Assembly (NCBI GenBank): GCA_009869945.1
Contig: WIXG01000579.1
Location: 1-36,625, forward strand
Reading direction: 5' to 3'
Length of the DNA: 36,625 nt
DNA from: Mesaphorura yosii
Lineage: Eukaryota > Arthropoda > Collembola > Poduromorpha > Tullbergiidae
Shown one piece after another: positions 1 to 9,009 of this stretch. The notes beneath the pieces were generated by a model. That model was not told where the DNA came from. It saw only the letters and a list, made by a program, of their open reading frames with translations, and did not search any database. The stretch's first letter is position 1. Each line of letters begins with the position of its first letter. Both the position numbers and the translations under genes were made by a program.

Positions 1-511
1 GAATTTTGACGTGAAATATTTTTTGTTGGAATCCTTGGGTCATAAGCTTTCGATTGATATATGACTCATCAATCGCGAGCGCTTGGCCGAAATCAGGGCC
101 TTAACCGGTACTATCCTTTAGGCTTTGTTTCTTTTTATTTGCTTCATTCGTGCTTTCTGTTTCTCTCATGTTTCATGCATTAAAACCTGTTACTTTTGCA
201 TGTGTACTTTCGTTTACTTCAATGGCTGTCTTCCCAAAAATGGCTTGCAAGCTTCTAGATGTGCTTCTTGGGTTCATGACTATCATGAGTTATTCTTCTT
301 CAAACAAAGTGAGTGAAATAAAATATAATCTGAAAGTTAATTTAACTTAAGTAGTATTTGTTTTGGTAGAGACAAATGCATCGAAGTAGCTCCGCTCACC
401 CCAATTCCTTGTTTCCTTTTTTTTACCATTTTGCAAAAAAAATTCCTACAAAAGTGAAACTCAAACTGAGCGGGTTCATTCTGGTTTAAATTTTAGAATT
501 CTTTATAGTGA
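1..511. other. Intergenic, no gene recognised
   Basis: AT-rich sequence with only short open frames that resemble no family I know. It may hold upstream exons of the broken Kelch/chitin-binding gene that follows, but I cannot identify any. Confidence 0.5.
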
Positions 512-1119
512 GGAAAAATTCTGGATATCGTGATTCCCGACCCACCAGCCTCAAGTGATGTGGATCCCGACATTGGGACTACGAGGTTAGCTGCGACCCT
601 GAACAAACCTCTTGAAGGGACATATATAACGATGGACGATGCTCACCATAAAGCATACATTGTGCAGCGTGAGGAACTCACGGCGTTTGACTTGATCACG
701 GGTCTAGACGAAGCAGCTGAAGTCCGGTTTGGGAGAGGCTGAAGTACGCTGGTTCGGTGTACGTGCCAAAGCTCAACAGAATTTACATTCTTGGAGGAGA
801 GGGCAAATTTGAGGTCGACTGGATCCCTTATGTCGATTTCAGTGACTTTACGCAGACCGATCCCCCGCCGACGTCCGAGGTCACAGACCCACCGGCCTTG
901 ACAACGACTACAATGACAATAGCTTGTCCAACTCCAAGCGACTGCAGCGACGGAGTAACGCGGCTGATTTCCGATCCTTACTGCTGCGGAAACTTTATCT
1001 TCTGCTACAGCGGAGTGTGAACAAAGCACGAGTGCCCGGACGAGCAACATTTTAATCCAAGAACATCGCAGTTCGAGGATCCTGCGCTGGTCGGCTGCAC
1101 CATTGGATTTTACCAATGA
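512..1119 (+). pseudogene. Kelch-like plus chitin-binding (CBM14) gene fragment, broken
   Basis: The first part (about 512-739) reads as beta-propeller-like sequence (TYITMDDAHHKAYIVQ, then LTAFDLITG). Around 731-742 the reading shifts by one base into the frame of AGSVYVPKLNRIYILGGEG, which looks like a Kelch strand. A Thr/Pro-rich linker follows, then a peritrophin-A/CBM14 domain with the expected cysteine ladder (ACPTPSDC, YCCGNFIFC, HECPDEQHFNP, GC). A TGA at 1018-1020 interrupts this domain between its fourth and fifth conserved cysteines. The same frame then continues cleanly to TGA at 1117-1119. CBM14 domains bind chitin and are secreted. The two breaks are too close to matching sequence to be introns, so I call it a pseudogene; sequencing error is the alternative. 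AATAAA follows at about 1207. Confidence 0.7.
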
Positions 1120-1234
1120 CAAAGACACTGACTGAGCCTCGATTTAAAATTACAGGATTAAGGATAAATTGATGGAATTGTAAAATTTCTGGAGTATTAA
1201 AATTATCAATAAACAGCCTTAACACGGGATGCAT

Positions 1235-2422
1235 TCAACGGGAGTGCTTTCCGAACATGAGCAGCGCCTTCATCGTGTGCAGCACGAGGAAAAGTGTCAT
1301 CTTGTACACCGAACTTTTCTGAATAAACATAAAGTCTCCAATGTACGGCTTGAACGGAGCACAGGACTTCAGCGTGGCCAAATACAATTTCTTTTCTGTT
1401 CCGCTGAAGTTGGAGTTGGTCTTGACGTAATTTCCCCAAACTCTCCGAAACTTTGATGACTGGGTGTGCAGGGTCGCACACCCAGGAATGATTGTCTGGA
1501 AGGCGGCAAATATTATAGCAGACATGTTGAGTAGAAACAAGAAACCTTCGGTCGGCATTTGAGAGCGAAGACTTATCAGCGCGTAATTCGATGCAATTCC
1601 AAAGACGTACGCGAAGAATGTGAAGCAAGGGATGACAAACCATTTTGCGACTGAGTGATGGATGGTGGTCATGACGGACAGCGTGCAGTAGAGCGAAATT
1701 GCGTCGCGCACTGAAAGCTGTGAGCTGTCAAGGCTAACCTTCAGCCAGTGCAACTCCGAATATAGTACGTAGCCCAGGTATCCGGTGACAGTGAGCAGGT
1801 ACTGCATGGCTTGTATAACCTGATACGCAGCAACAAACGAGTACAGAACAAAAACAGGGACCAGCTGCCAGCCTCTCAGGCCAAAATATTCCACAAGAAT
1901 CCAAATCGGGTACTGCTTCGCGAGCGGCTGAGTCCAGTAAAGAAGGTAGACCGTGAGCGGCTGAATTACGGCGAACCCGACGATGAGAGCCTGGATGAGA
2001 ATGTCTAGCTTTGATTTCGATTGCGAAGTCGAATTCGAATTTGTGGTGGAATTCTTCAAATGCTGGTCGAAGTACAAAATGACGGAGTTGATTACCTGGC
2101 TCCATTCTGCTCGCTCTTTAACAATGTGCGCCTGTATCATCACATTGAATAACTCGCCGATAGCAAACAAGAGCAGGATGCAAGTTCCAATGATGCTTGT
2201 GCTCGAGCTAATGTGACCTTTGAGGATGAGGAAGAAGGTCGTCCAATAGTAAGCCGTGAGGGTGGTGAAGAATGTGAGATTTGCATAGAGCAGGGCGAGG
2301 TCCCAGGGCCGTCGGACCGGCTCCCAGGCGGCCCTCCTGAAATTCCATTTTATTGGAAATATTTTAAGAAAGTCAACGTAAAGCAGATACAAACGAAAGA
2401 GCTTCAGCGTCGAGGAATGCAT
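1235..2422 (-). CDS. Gustatory-receptor-like seven-transmembrane protein 1
   Basis: A single intronless frame of 395 codons. The open frame extends upstream only through a TTG, so the first ATG (MHSSTLKLF) at 2422 is the likely start. Hydrophobic segments are spaced as in arthropod gustatory/odorant receptors (7tm_7 type), including LALLYANLTFFTTLTAYYW, GTCILLLFAIGELF, FVLYSFVAAYQVIQAM and LNMSAIIFAAFQTII. An Asn/Ser/Thr-rich hydrophilic stretch (KNSTTNSNSTSQSK) forms a loop. The C-terminal segment (LKSCAPFKPYIGDF, then a hydrophobic helix) resembles the ends of the next two receptors, not the canonical TYhhhhhQF tail. Predicted role: ligand-gated chemosensory channel subunit in the plasma membrane; the ligand is unknown. 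Family call is fairly secure, subtype is not. Confidence 0.8.
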   Translation of the reverse strand: MHSSTLKLFRLYLLYVDFLKIFPIKWNFRRAAWEPVRRPWDLALLYANLTFFTTLTAYYWTTFFLILKGHISSSTSIIGTCILLLFAIGELFNVMIQAHIVKERAEWSQVINSVILYFDQHLKNSTTNSNSTSQSKSKLDILIQALIVGFAVIQPLTVYLLYWTQPLAKQYPIWILVEYFGLRGWQLVPVFVLYSFVAAYQVIQAMQYLLTVTGYLGYVLYSELHWLKVSLDSSQLSVRDAISLYCTLSVMTTIHHSVAKWFVIPCFTFFAYVFGIASNYALISLRSQMPTEGFLFLLNMSAIIFAAFQTIIPGCATLHTQSSKFRRVWGNYVKTNSNFSGTEKKLYLATLKSCAPFKPYIGDFMFIQKSSVYKMTLFLVLHTMKALLMFGKHSR

Positions 2423-3651
2423 TGTCAAGAAATAAAACCTCCGTCTTATTATAACATTCTTTATATTCAAGTGTCAACACTTCGTTTCAAGAAAGCGAAT
2501 CGAGGCGCAATATATTATTATAAATAAATTATAAAAACCATTCAACGAACGGCCGGCCATACTGCCAGTTCAAACTGGAAATGATTCGCGGCGGCTCAGG
2601 GCCATGACCGGTAAAATATTTTTCGGAAAATGTGAAATATAATATATTCCGGGCATTAATTTATTAAAGCTGGACAGTCGTATTTCCGAAAAGTTAAGGT
2701 ATTAAGAAAAACGCATACATTTTAGGAAGGATATCAATAAAATAGAACTAAATTTTAATATTTAAGAAGTGGTTTGACATTTATTTTAGACACCGGTGGG
2801 GAATAATCTATTCGTTCCATCCCAAATAAAAACTAGAAAACCGTCCCAAAGTTTTGGTCCCTGGACATTTACTAAGTTCGAGCCGCACCGTTCGCTTTCG
2901 GGTTTCGTGACTCGCCCCGCGCGGTACTGTAGCGTTGGCTGAATAAGAAAGGCACATGAATTGTATGAAAAGTGAATGAGTAAAATGAGAATTTTGGACC
3001 CTCTTAATTTATTTACTTTCCTGAGCATGCACGCGGCAAGGACTAACAGGAAACGCCTGGAATAAATTGTTGAATTCACATAAACTGGAATCCAATGGCC
3101 GGCATCCATTCAAATTCAGGTCCTCGTTGCTGAGGAAACCGGATTTAAAGCACTCCCTTTTCGTGTCCAGAACCGCGTCTTTAAAATAGCAAAGAATTGA
3201 GCCGGCGAAAAGTTACTCGTGAAGTCAACCTCAATTTACAATAACAAACATGTTTACTCTTTACAGACAAAACTGGAAAACCAGAAGTAAGTCGACGTCG
3301 CCATTTGAAAAATTCTACGTGGACTGTCCAAATCATGGCTAATGTGTGTCAGGAACTTGCTATTGGTTCTAGGCTGTAGACTCACTCGGCTGCTGTAACT
3401 ACCGCCCTTTTCAGTTCTCACGGATTAGAAATCATTCGAATAAATTCTTTCATTCCTTTTTTTCCAAGAAAACATGTACCTGGGCCATCCTTGTTCCTGT
3501 ACAGAATTAATTGCATAATTAAAACGACACAAAAAGTGCGAGCCACGTGAAAAAAACACAGAAAAGGTCAACTTCGCCTCTCAAACAAGTTTAAAATATT
3601 TACCGATCCCCGACCAAGCAGCAGAACCTGCAGAAGGGTCCATTTGCAAAA
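2423..3651. other. Intergenic between receptors 1 and 2
   Basis: About 1.2 kb separating two divergently transcribed receptors, so it should contain both promoters. AT-rich, with no family-like open frame. A 107-codon minus-strand frame (2786-3109) has no recognisable motif and is not called. Confidence 0.5.
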
Positions 3652-4785
3652 ATGTGTTCCAGAGCAACGCTCGCCCTGCTCAGCTTTATGAGTGATGTCA
3701 CCTGCAAACTCTGTCAGCTCCCGTTCCGCATTGTCCTTCTTGACAACGGTGCGAGCGCCACAGTCCAGTACCACAAACGCAGGCCAGTGTGGGCCACCCG
3801 CGTCGTGACGACCGCTCTGCTCCTCTGCAAGGTCATCGTCGTTTTTTGCGTGGGGCTGCCTTACGATCTGTTTTACGGCGGGCGCGAGCTCCCGATCTCT
3901 GCCCGTGCTCGGTTTTACGTGCTGCTGTCGATTTCCACCATGGCTATCGCGTTCCAGATTTTTCTGCTGTTCCGGGCCGAGTCCTTCTTTCGGACACAAT
4001 CCGCACTCTTCGCCTTGCTGCGCGAGCACAGCCGCGTCCACCACCTCGATTCGAACGAGCCCGACGGCTTCACGACAATCACCCGCCTGTTCATTTTCGT
4101 CATATTCAGCACGTCGGTTGCTATGGTCCCGATGTCGTACTTTGGGCCTCACATCTACGCACTTCTCCACACACGCTCCAAGTCGCTCAACGTCCTCATT
4201 TCGTGCGCCATCGGCATGGAGATATTTATGGACTGGCTGTCCGTGTTTCAGTGCGCTAGCGTCGTGCTCATGTACATGGACGCCACCTGTCGGCTGCTCA
4301 AACCGCTAGCCTGGTCTCCCGGCATGACCCACGCGGAAAAGAAGCGCGCGCTTGCAATGTACAGATCCCATCAGACCTTGCACGCTGTCGCCATGGAATG
4401 CCTTTCCTACATTCTCGCCTGTGGAATCTGCATTGGGTCCCTCATTCAAATCTCCGCTTTGTTCATTGTGATCGGGTTTCCTCACCATCTCGGCCTCATT
4501 TCCGTTGGCGCAACGACGATGCTGTGCCTGATTATAGCCGTGCTCGGAGCCGGCTGCATGCATCTTGGAGGAAATGTGACGGAACTTTCCGTCCACTTCT
4601 CAGATTCATACCTGCGCAATAGTTGCGTGTTAAGCAAGTACACACGAAGAAGACTTCGGGCTTCAGCGCCACTGCGATTGCGAGCTGCAGGATTCATTTC
4701 AATTTCGAGTCACACATTTTTTCATCTGTCGAACGACGTCATCATTGAGGCAGTCATAGATTTACTGCTTTTAAAGCAAAGCTAG
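3652..4785 (+). CDS. Gustatory-receptor-like seven-transmembrane protein 2
   Basis: Intronless, 377 codons, starting at the first ATG of the frame. Membrane segments include VVTTALLLCKVIVVFCVGL, FYVLLSISTMAIAFQIFLLF, LFIFVIFSTSVAMVPMSYF, ILACGICIGSLIQISALFIV and TMLCLIIAVLGAGCMHLGG, consistent with seven helices. The end (RLRASAPLRLRAAGF, then a hydrophobic helix ending LLLL) matches in pattern the ends of the flanking receptors: a short basic/proline motif, Gly, then the last helix. It lacks TYhhhhhQF. GC content is higher than in receptor 1. It is divergent from receptor 1 and convergent with receptor 3, consistent with an old local duplication set. Predicted chemosensory membrane receptor; ligand unknown. 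Confidence 0.8.
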   Translation: MCSRATLALLSFMSDVTCKLCQLPFRIVLLDNGASATVQYHKRRPVWATRVVTTALLLCKVIVVFCVGLPYDLFYGGRELPISARARFYVLLSISTMAIAFQIFLLFRAESFFRTQSALFALLREHSRVHHLDSNEPDGFTTITRLFIFVIFSTSVAMVPMSYFGPHIYALLHTRSKSLNVLISCAIGMEIFMDWLSVFQCASVVLMYMDATCRLLKPLAWSPGMTHAEKKRALAMYRSHQTLHAVAMECLSYILACGICIGSLIQISALFIVIGFPHHLGLISVGATTMLCLIIAVLGAGCMHLGGNVTELSVHFSDSYLRNSCVLSKYTRRRLRASAPLRLRAAGFISISSHTFFHLSNDVIIEAVIDLLLLKQS

Positions 4786-5269
4786 CTGCGGTCTCAGTTT
4801 CTTGTCTATTAACTGGCATGCAGCCGTGGTTGTGGTTTGAAACCAGCTGGGTGGCTGACGGCGCCTATCGCGCGTATTACTCAATTAAATACAGGCACAA
4901 TTATCAGCAGTAAGCGAGCTGACTCGACTTTCTTTACAGCAGATGAGAGCGGGTTCGCTATAAACATCACAGTCAGTGGACAGAGCGAGCGAGATCCAGT
5001 ACCTCAATCTCCTATTAATAAGCCAGCGCACCGCGCACGTCTGAAGAAGATCTGCTGCTCATCTGCATACTACAAGACGAAAGGCGATGACATCATTCAC
5101 ATTCAAAACAAGAGAACACGACGAGTCAGTCGATTAGAATTAAATTAAGGCATGATCAGGCGTTCAGATTTCATGGGTCCAGTCAGTGAGTCTAATCAGC
5201 TGTCGTTTACTTTACTCGGCTTATCGGCTTGTCGACGGTCGACGCTGTACAAAAATCAAGTATGATTAA
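4786..5269. other. Intergenic between convergent receptors 2 and 3
   Basis: 3' flanks of two converging genes. A 103-codon plus frame (4837-5148) has no family-like features. A short palindromic stretch GTCGACGGTCGAC lies near 5232. Nothing else recognised. Confidence 0.45.
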
Positions 5270-6499
5270 TTAATGCAATGGGAAGATGATTGAGAGTTGG
5301 ATGGCCACCGCGACGACGGTGTCCCAATAAAGCACTGGCGTCATTTCGTTCAGCTTGTACACGCCAAGAACGACCTGAATAGGGCGTGCGACTCGAAGGA
5401 GCCTTCGATTAACACACATACGCTGCCTATTCTTTCTATGCAGGAAGAGGCCGTATTTCCATGTAGCCAGCAAGTCCTTTGTCCGTCGAATCAGCACTCC
5501 GACGGTGCGGTAGCTCGCCGTGCAAAAGACACCCGTCGTCATGCACAAGGCGACGATAAGCGTCTGATCGCTCGCCGAGCCACCGTGGACAAATGCAAAG
5601 TAGAGCGTGAACGAGGTCAGGACGTGGGAGCCAATCGCCGTGTTGACGAGCAAGCCGTGTGTGAAATTGGTAAGCACCGTAAGGATCGTGTGGAGCCCGC
5701 TGTAGAGAAGGAGCAGCCTCGGGGCCAGGCGGGAGTCGAGCACGGAGGGCGAGCACAGCTTGACAGCGAGCGCGTAGTGCAGGTACCAGCCGACTGAAGT
5801 GAGATACATGAAGAGCACGTGAACCCGGATCAAAATGCTGATTTCGATGTACAGAAACACGAAGTAGCCGCCAGTCTCCATCAACGCAAGCGCCCAGAAC
5901 GGGAATTTGAGGTCGAGCAGGAACTCTGCTGGACGAAGCGCCTCTTGAAGGAGTACCATGACGGTTTCCTTGTAGAACAGCGCGGCGGTGATCATGAATG
6001 GCGGGAAGAGTCGAACGAGCAGAATCGTCTCCATGCGAAAGAGGCGACGGAGCCTCACCTCGGAATTTGTGTCGGTCCGCAGTTCGGCGGAGGTCCAGCG
6101 GGCCGAGAAAGGGGGCGCCTGCAGTCGGTCGTAAATCCGTAGCAGAGAATTGTGGAGGGCGATGGGCAGTTTGGCGCGGCGGATCCACCACGTCGTGAGG
6201 TAGTCAGTCTGCATGCAGACGGCATGCAGCAGCGTGAGGATCGTGAGGAAGAACGTGACGACGATGTCGACCCGCCCCTCGGCGCACAGGTACGTCGAAA
6301 TGTACGCGAACACGGCCAGCCCGGCCTGGATGCAGAGCGAAGCGAAGATGTGCGCCCGAGAGCGCCAGTAAAAGCCCGCGGACTTGTCCAGCTCTGCACG
6401 CCGACGTCTGACGTTTATCCGAATCGGGAAAATGCCCAGAACGGCGGCCCTCCGCGCTGTTTTCGCGAAGACTTCCAGGGTTGCCTGCTCAGGCAGCAT
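5270..6499 (-). CDS. Gustatory-receptor-like seven-transmembrane protein 3
   Basis: Intronless, 409 codons, ATG at 6499. Membrane segments include FASLCIQAGLAVFAYISTYL, IVVTFFLTILTLLHAVCM, FWALALMETGGYFVFLYIE, LVNTAIGSHVLTSFTLYFAF and a final VVAVAIQLSIIF helix. The C-terminal motif LLRVARPIQVVLGVYKL followed by the last helix parallels receptors 1 and 2 (basic residues, Pro, a Gly, then a hydrophobic helix). It is GC-rich like receptor 2. Arg-rich N terminus (INVRRRRAEL) fits a cytosolic N terminus, the usual topology for insect gustatory/odorant receptors. Predicted chemoreceptor; ligand unknown. Confidence 0.8.
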   Translation of the reverse strand: MLPEQATLEVFAKTARRAAVLGIFPIRINVRRRRAELDKSAGFYWRSRAHIFASLCIQAGLAVFAYISTYLCAEGRVDIVVTFFLTILTLLHAVCMQTDYLTTWWIRRAKLPIALHNSLLRIYDRLQAPPFSARWTSAELRTDTNSEVRLRRLFRMETILLVRLFPPFMITAALFYKETVMVLLQEALRPAEFLLDLKFPFWALALMETGGYFVFLYIEISILIRVHVLFMYLTSVGWYLHYALAVKLCSPSVLDSRLAPRLLLLYSGLHTILTVLTNFTHGLLVNTAIGSHVLTSFTLYFAFVHGGSASDQTLIVALCMTTGVFCTASYRTVGVLIRRTKDLLATWKYGLFLHRKNRQRMCVNRRLLRVARPIQVVLGVYKLNEMTPVLYWDTVVAVAIQLSIIFPLH

Positions 6500-7131
6500 T
6501 TTCGACCCGCATGCGGGTTTCAGCTCACCGTAAATAGGAAATCGTAATTCAGAAGTTCAAAGAGTAGAAAACCTGTGACCTTGAAGTTTACAACAACAAT
6601 TTAAAAGGAAACAATTTAAGTACTGTCGTGTGTTAGGCTTATCTGATCGGGAATCCAATTCGACATTTCTTTTCTGTGTTCCTTCTACTAAACTCCCGAA
6701 AATGGTAAATTAAAGTTAAACCCACCATTCTGGCTTAAACCTTGTTGCAGGACAGCTGTAAACTTGTACCACACACATTTAATCGAATGTCGAATGCCGA
6801 AAACTCTTATTTTTTTTTATATAAAATGCAAAATGTTTGGGGCACGTGCACTTCTCGAAAAAGCGAAGAATGTAAGCACAAAAATAAGCTGAGTATTTTA
6901 TGACTCGGTTAATGGAGTTGTTTACGTTAAATGACGACGAAAGTGCAGAGTTGATTTTGGGGGTTTTGCATCGCAAGTCGCTGCCGCCTGCCTGGCACAT
7001 AAACTAAGAGCAGAATGAATGTGACATCGGGATGATGCTGAACTTGGCCAAATTCATTCCGCCAAATGCTAGTTTTATTTCTCTGGAAATTGAACAAGTC
7101 ATTCAAGACCGTAATTAAGCCGTAATTAAAT
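6500..7131. other. Intergenic: promoter side of receptor 3, 3' flank of arsM
   Basis: AT-rich, no gene recognised. It includes the 3' untranslated region of the arsenite methyltransferase near its right end. Confidence 0.45.
7074..7079 (-). terminator. Polyadenylation signal of the arsenite methyltransferase
   Basis: AATAAA on the minus strand, about 53 bases beyond the stop codon, where a eukaryotic cleavage signal is expected. Confidence 0.5.
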
Positions 7132-8028
7132 TTAGGGTTTCGTTCCTTCAATCAGCGCAGACACGATCAAATCGGTGATGTCATGATTTGGCGCCCACGT
7201 CTTGATGAATTCCTTGCTCTCATCCTTGGGCGTGATCCTCACGTCTTTGAACCCGGCCTTTTGCAGGTAGCCTTTCAAATTGCTGAGCAGTGTCGCTCCG
7301 TTCAGACACCCGGCGTAGTTCTTCAGCTCCTCCCGAACGACGGGTGGAAGCGTCACGGACGTAACGACGTCCGAAATGCAGAGACGTCCGCCCGATTTCA
7401 AAACTCGCGCGCAGTCGTTGAACACGAGTTGCTTGCATTGCTCCGGCACCAGATTTATGACGCAGTTTGAAATGATGACGTCCACAGTCCCATCGGCGAC
7501 GGGCAAATGCTCAATCTCCCCGAGCCGAAACTCGACGTGCGTGCTTCCGTTCCGCTCGGCGTTTGCCCGTGCTTTGGACACCATCTCAGGCGTCATGTCC
7601 ACTCCGATCACCTTCCCCGTTGGTCCAACCTTCCGTCCGGCGATGAACGCGTCGAAACCAGCGCCAGAGCCGAGATCGACAACCGTCTCGCCCGGATTCA
7701 GCTTGGCAAAGACGACGGGGTTCCCACAGCCCAAGCCGAGGTTTGCTCCGTCTGGAACGAGTTTCAGGTCATCGGGGGTGTAGCCAAGTTTCGAAGCGTA
7801 TACGGGGTCGGCCGACGGCGCATAGCAGGAATTCGAAGGAGAGTCACTCGAGCAGCAGCCGCCACCGTCCGCACCGTCGATCGCCTTGGATTTAACTGCG
7901 ATTTCACTGTAGTGCTGACGCACACTTTCACGAATCTGCTGGGCAGTCAAGGTTTCGCCCGTCGGTAAGGGCACAGCCCCGACACCGACTTCGTTGGAGT
8001 TGGTTTTCTTCGCACAGCAAGATGACAT
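7132..8028 (-). CDS. arsM/As3mt-like: Arsenite methyltransferase, bacterial-type
   Basis: Intronless, 298 codons from the ATG at 8028 (MSSCCAKK); a TTG three codons upstream is not a plausible start. It transfers methyl groups from S-adenosylmethionine to As(III) in the cytosol. The N terminus carries CC pairs (SSCC and GGGCC). LGLGCGNPV precedes the SAM site VVDLGSGAGFDAFI with acidic partner GVDMTPEM. The later conserved cysteines are present in SNCVINL and NYAGCLNGA, matching the As-binding cysteines of ArsM. The order LGCGNP / DLGSGAGFD / GVDMTPEM / VINL is the prokaryotic and fungal flavour, shorter than vertebrate AS3MT. Single exon among multi-exon neighbours, with a eukaryotic AATAAA downstream, so it is integrated rather than a contaminant. 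Horizontal transfer is inferred from these features. Confidence 0.9.
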   Translation of the reverse strand: MSSCCAKKTNSNEVGVGAVPLPTGETLTAQQIRESVRQHYSEIAVKSKAIDGADGGGCCSSDSPSNSCYAPSADPVYASKLGYTPDDLKLVPDGANLGLGCGNPVVFAKLNPGETVVDLGSGAGFDAFIAGRKVGPTGKVIGVDMTPEMVSKARANAERNGSTHVEFRLGEIEHLPVADGTVDVIISNCVINLVPEQCKQLVFNDCARVLKSGGRLCISDVVTSVTLPPVVREELKNYAGCLNGATLLSNLKGYLQKAGFKDVRITPKDESKEFIKTWAPNHDITDLIVSALIEGTKP

Positions 8029-8453
8029 AGTTGGCAATTAAGACTTAGTTCAGTAGTCAGTTCGTTAGAAAGCCTGCAATTAAATATAAGACGGTATTAT
8101 TTTACTCTTTACCAGCAGCAGAGCAGCACGTAACAAACTACAAACCTGAAAGCCCACCAGCGGCAAATTGAGCGAATCCGGCGATATCTCAAAAACTCCA
8201 GTCCAGTCAGTCAAGCCAGTCGAAACTTATGTGACAAGTTGATGACACTTTTAACACGCACTGCGGTCTGTCCTTGATATTAACATGGAAATGACTGTGA
8301 AACTTGAATCTATCAATTATTGCATAACACCTTAGACTTCGCCAGAAGATAGTATTTAAACTATTTATACTGACTATACCGGGCGCATCCTTGCCATTGC
8401 CATTCGTCTCATCTAAGCAACGAAATCCTGCAAAGCCACATCAACCTCACAGC
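8029..8453. promoter_or_regulatory. Presumed divergent promoter region, arsM and SDR remnant
   Basis: About 425 bases between divergently oriented starts. AT-rich, with A/T-rich hexamers such as TATTTATAC near 8363. No distinct operator or repeat could be defined. Confidence 0.35.
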
Positions 8454-8569
8454 ATGTCTTCTCCAGCCGCATCTCTTCACCATTCATTTGCGGGTCGACG
8501 CGTGCTCGTCCGCTCGAGATGATCACAGGCACATCGCTGACGATCAATCAGGGCTTCCGACCCACATAA
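8454..8569 (+). pseudogene. Collapsed short-chain dehydrogenase paralogue
   Basis: It begins with an ATG and codons SSPAASLHHSFAGRRVLV, nearly the same as the start of the intact dehydrogenase 550 bases downstream (APSASLHYSFAGRRVLV). It then jumps straight to sequence matching that gene's last codons (EMITGTSLTINQGFRPT then TAA, against EMITGTGLTIDQGLRVT). About 730 bases, including the cofactor site, the catalytic Ser/Tyr/Lys and the intron, are missing. The two ends are in different frames, so reading from the ATG stops after 22 codons at 8520-8522. The junction lies at TCGTC/CGCTC near 8510. Confidence 0.9.
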
Positions 8570-9009
8570 CGAATGACATTACCAAATTTTGCATGGAATT
8601 AAGAATTCATTTGGCGTGTCGTTTGAGTGGAATAAAATAGATAGACGATCTGCTTGGAATTCAAATTCTCGTCGACCTTCAGCGAAAAAGTTAAGGACAG
8701 CGAAGACTGTAGACAAAATTATGTAACTTTGGACGGCTTTCAGTGATTGATTGCCACCGCCCCTGCCTGAGCCACCGCGCGGATTACGAAATACATTAGG
8801 CTTGAGCTGTGTACTTTGTACCTGTCGTTGTCAATAAGAACTTGATCTTTACTCTTAAGTAATACGTACAGAAGGATTACAAACTTTGTACTATTGTGCT
8901 GGAATTGATCTGACTTCACTTCACATCGAGTCGTCGTCCTCGAGTTGACTCGGGCTCAATACAACGAAAATAAAAGACAAGAAAAGCTTACAGTTGCGAA
9001 TTTCGAATA
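8570..9009. other. Intergenic, likely promoter of the intact dehydrogenase
   Basis: No coding signal. This must contain the promoter and 5' untranslated region of the downstream gene; no clear TATA box close to the start. Confidence 0.4.

Noticed and set aside
2786..3109. 107-codon minus-strand frame
   Set aside because: No domain, no signal peptide and no homologous neighbour; composition looks non-coding.
4837..5148. 103-codon plus-strand frame between receptors
   Set aside because: No recognisable features; lies in the 3' flank of receptor 2.
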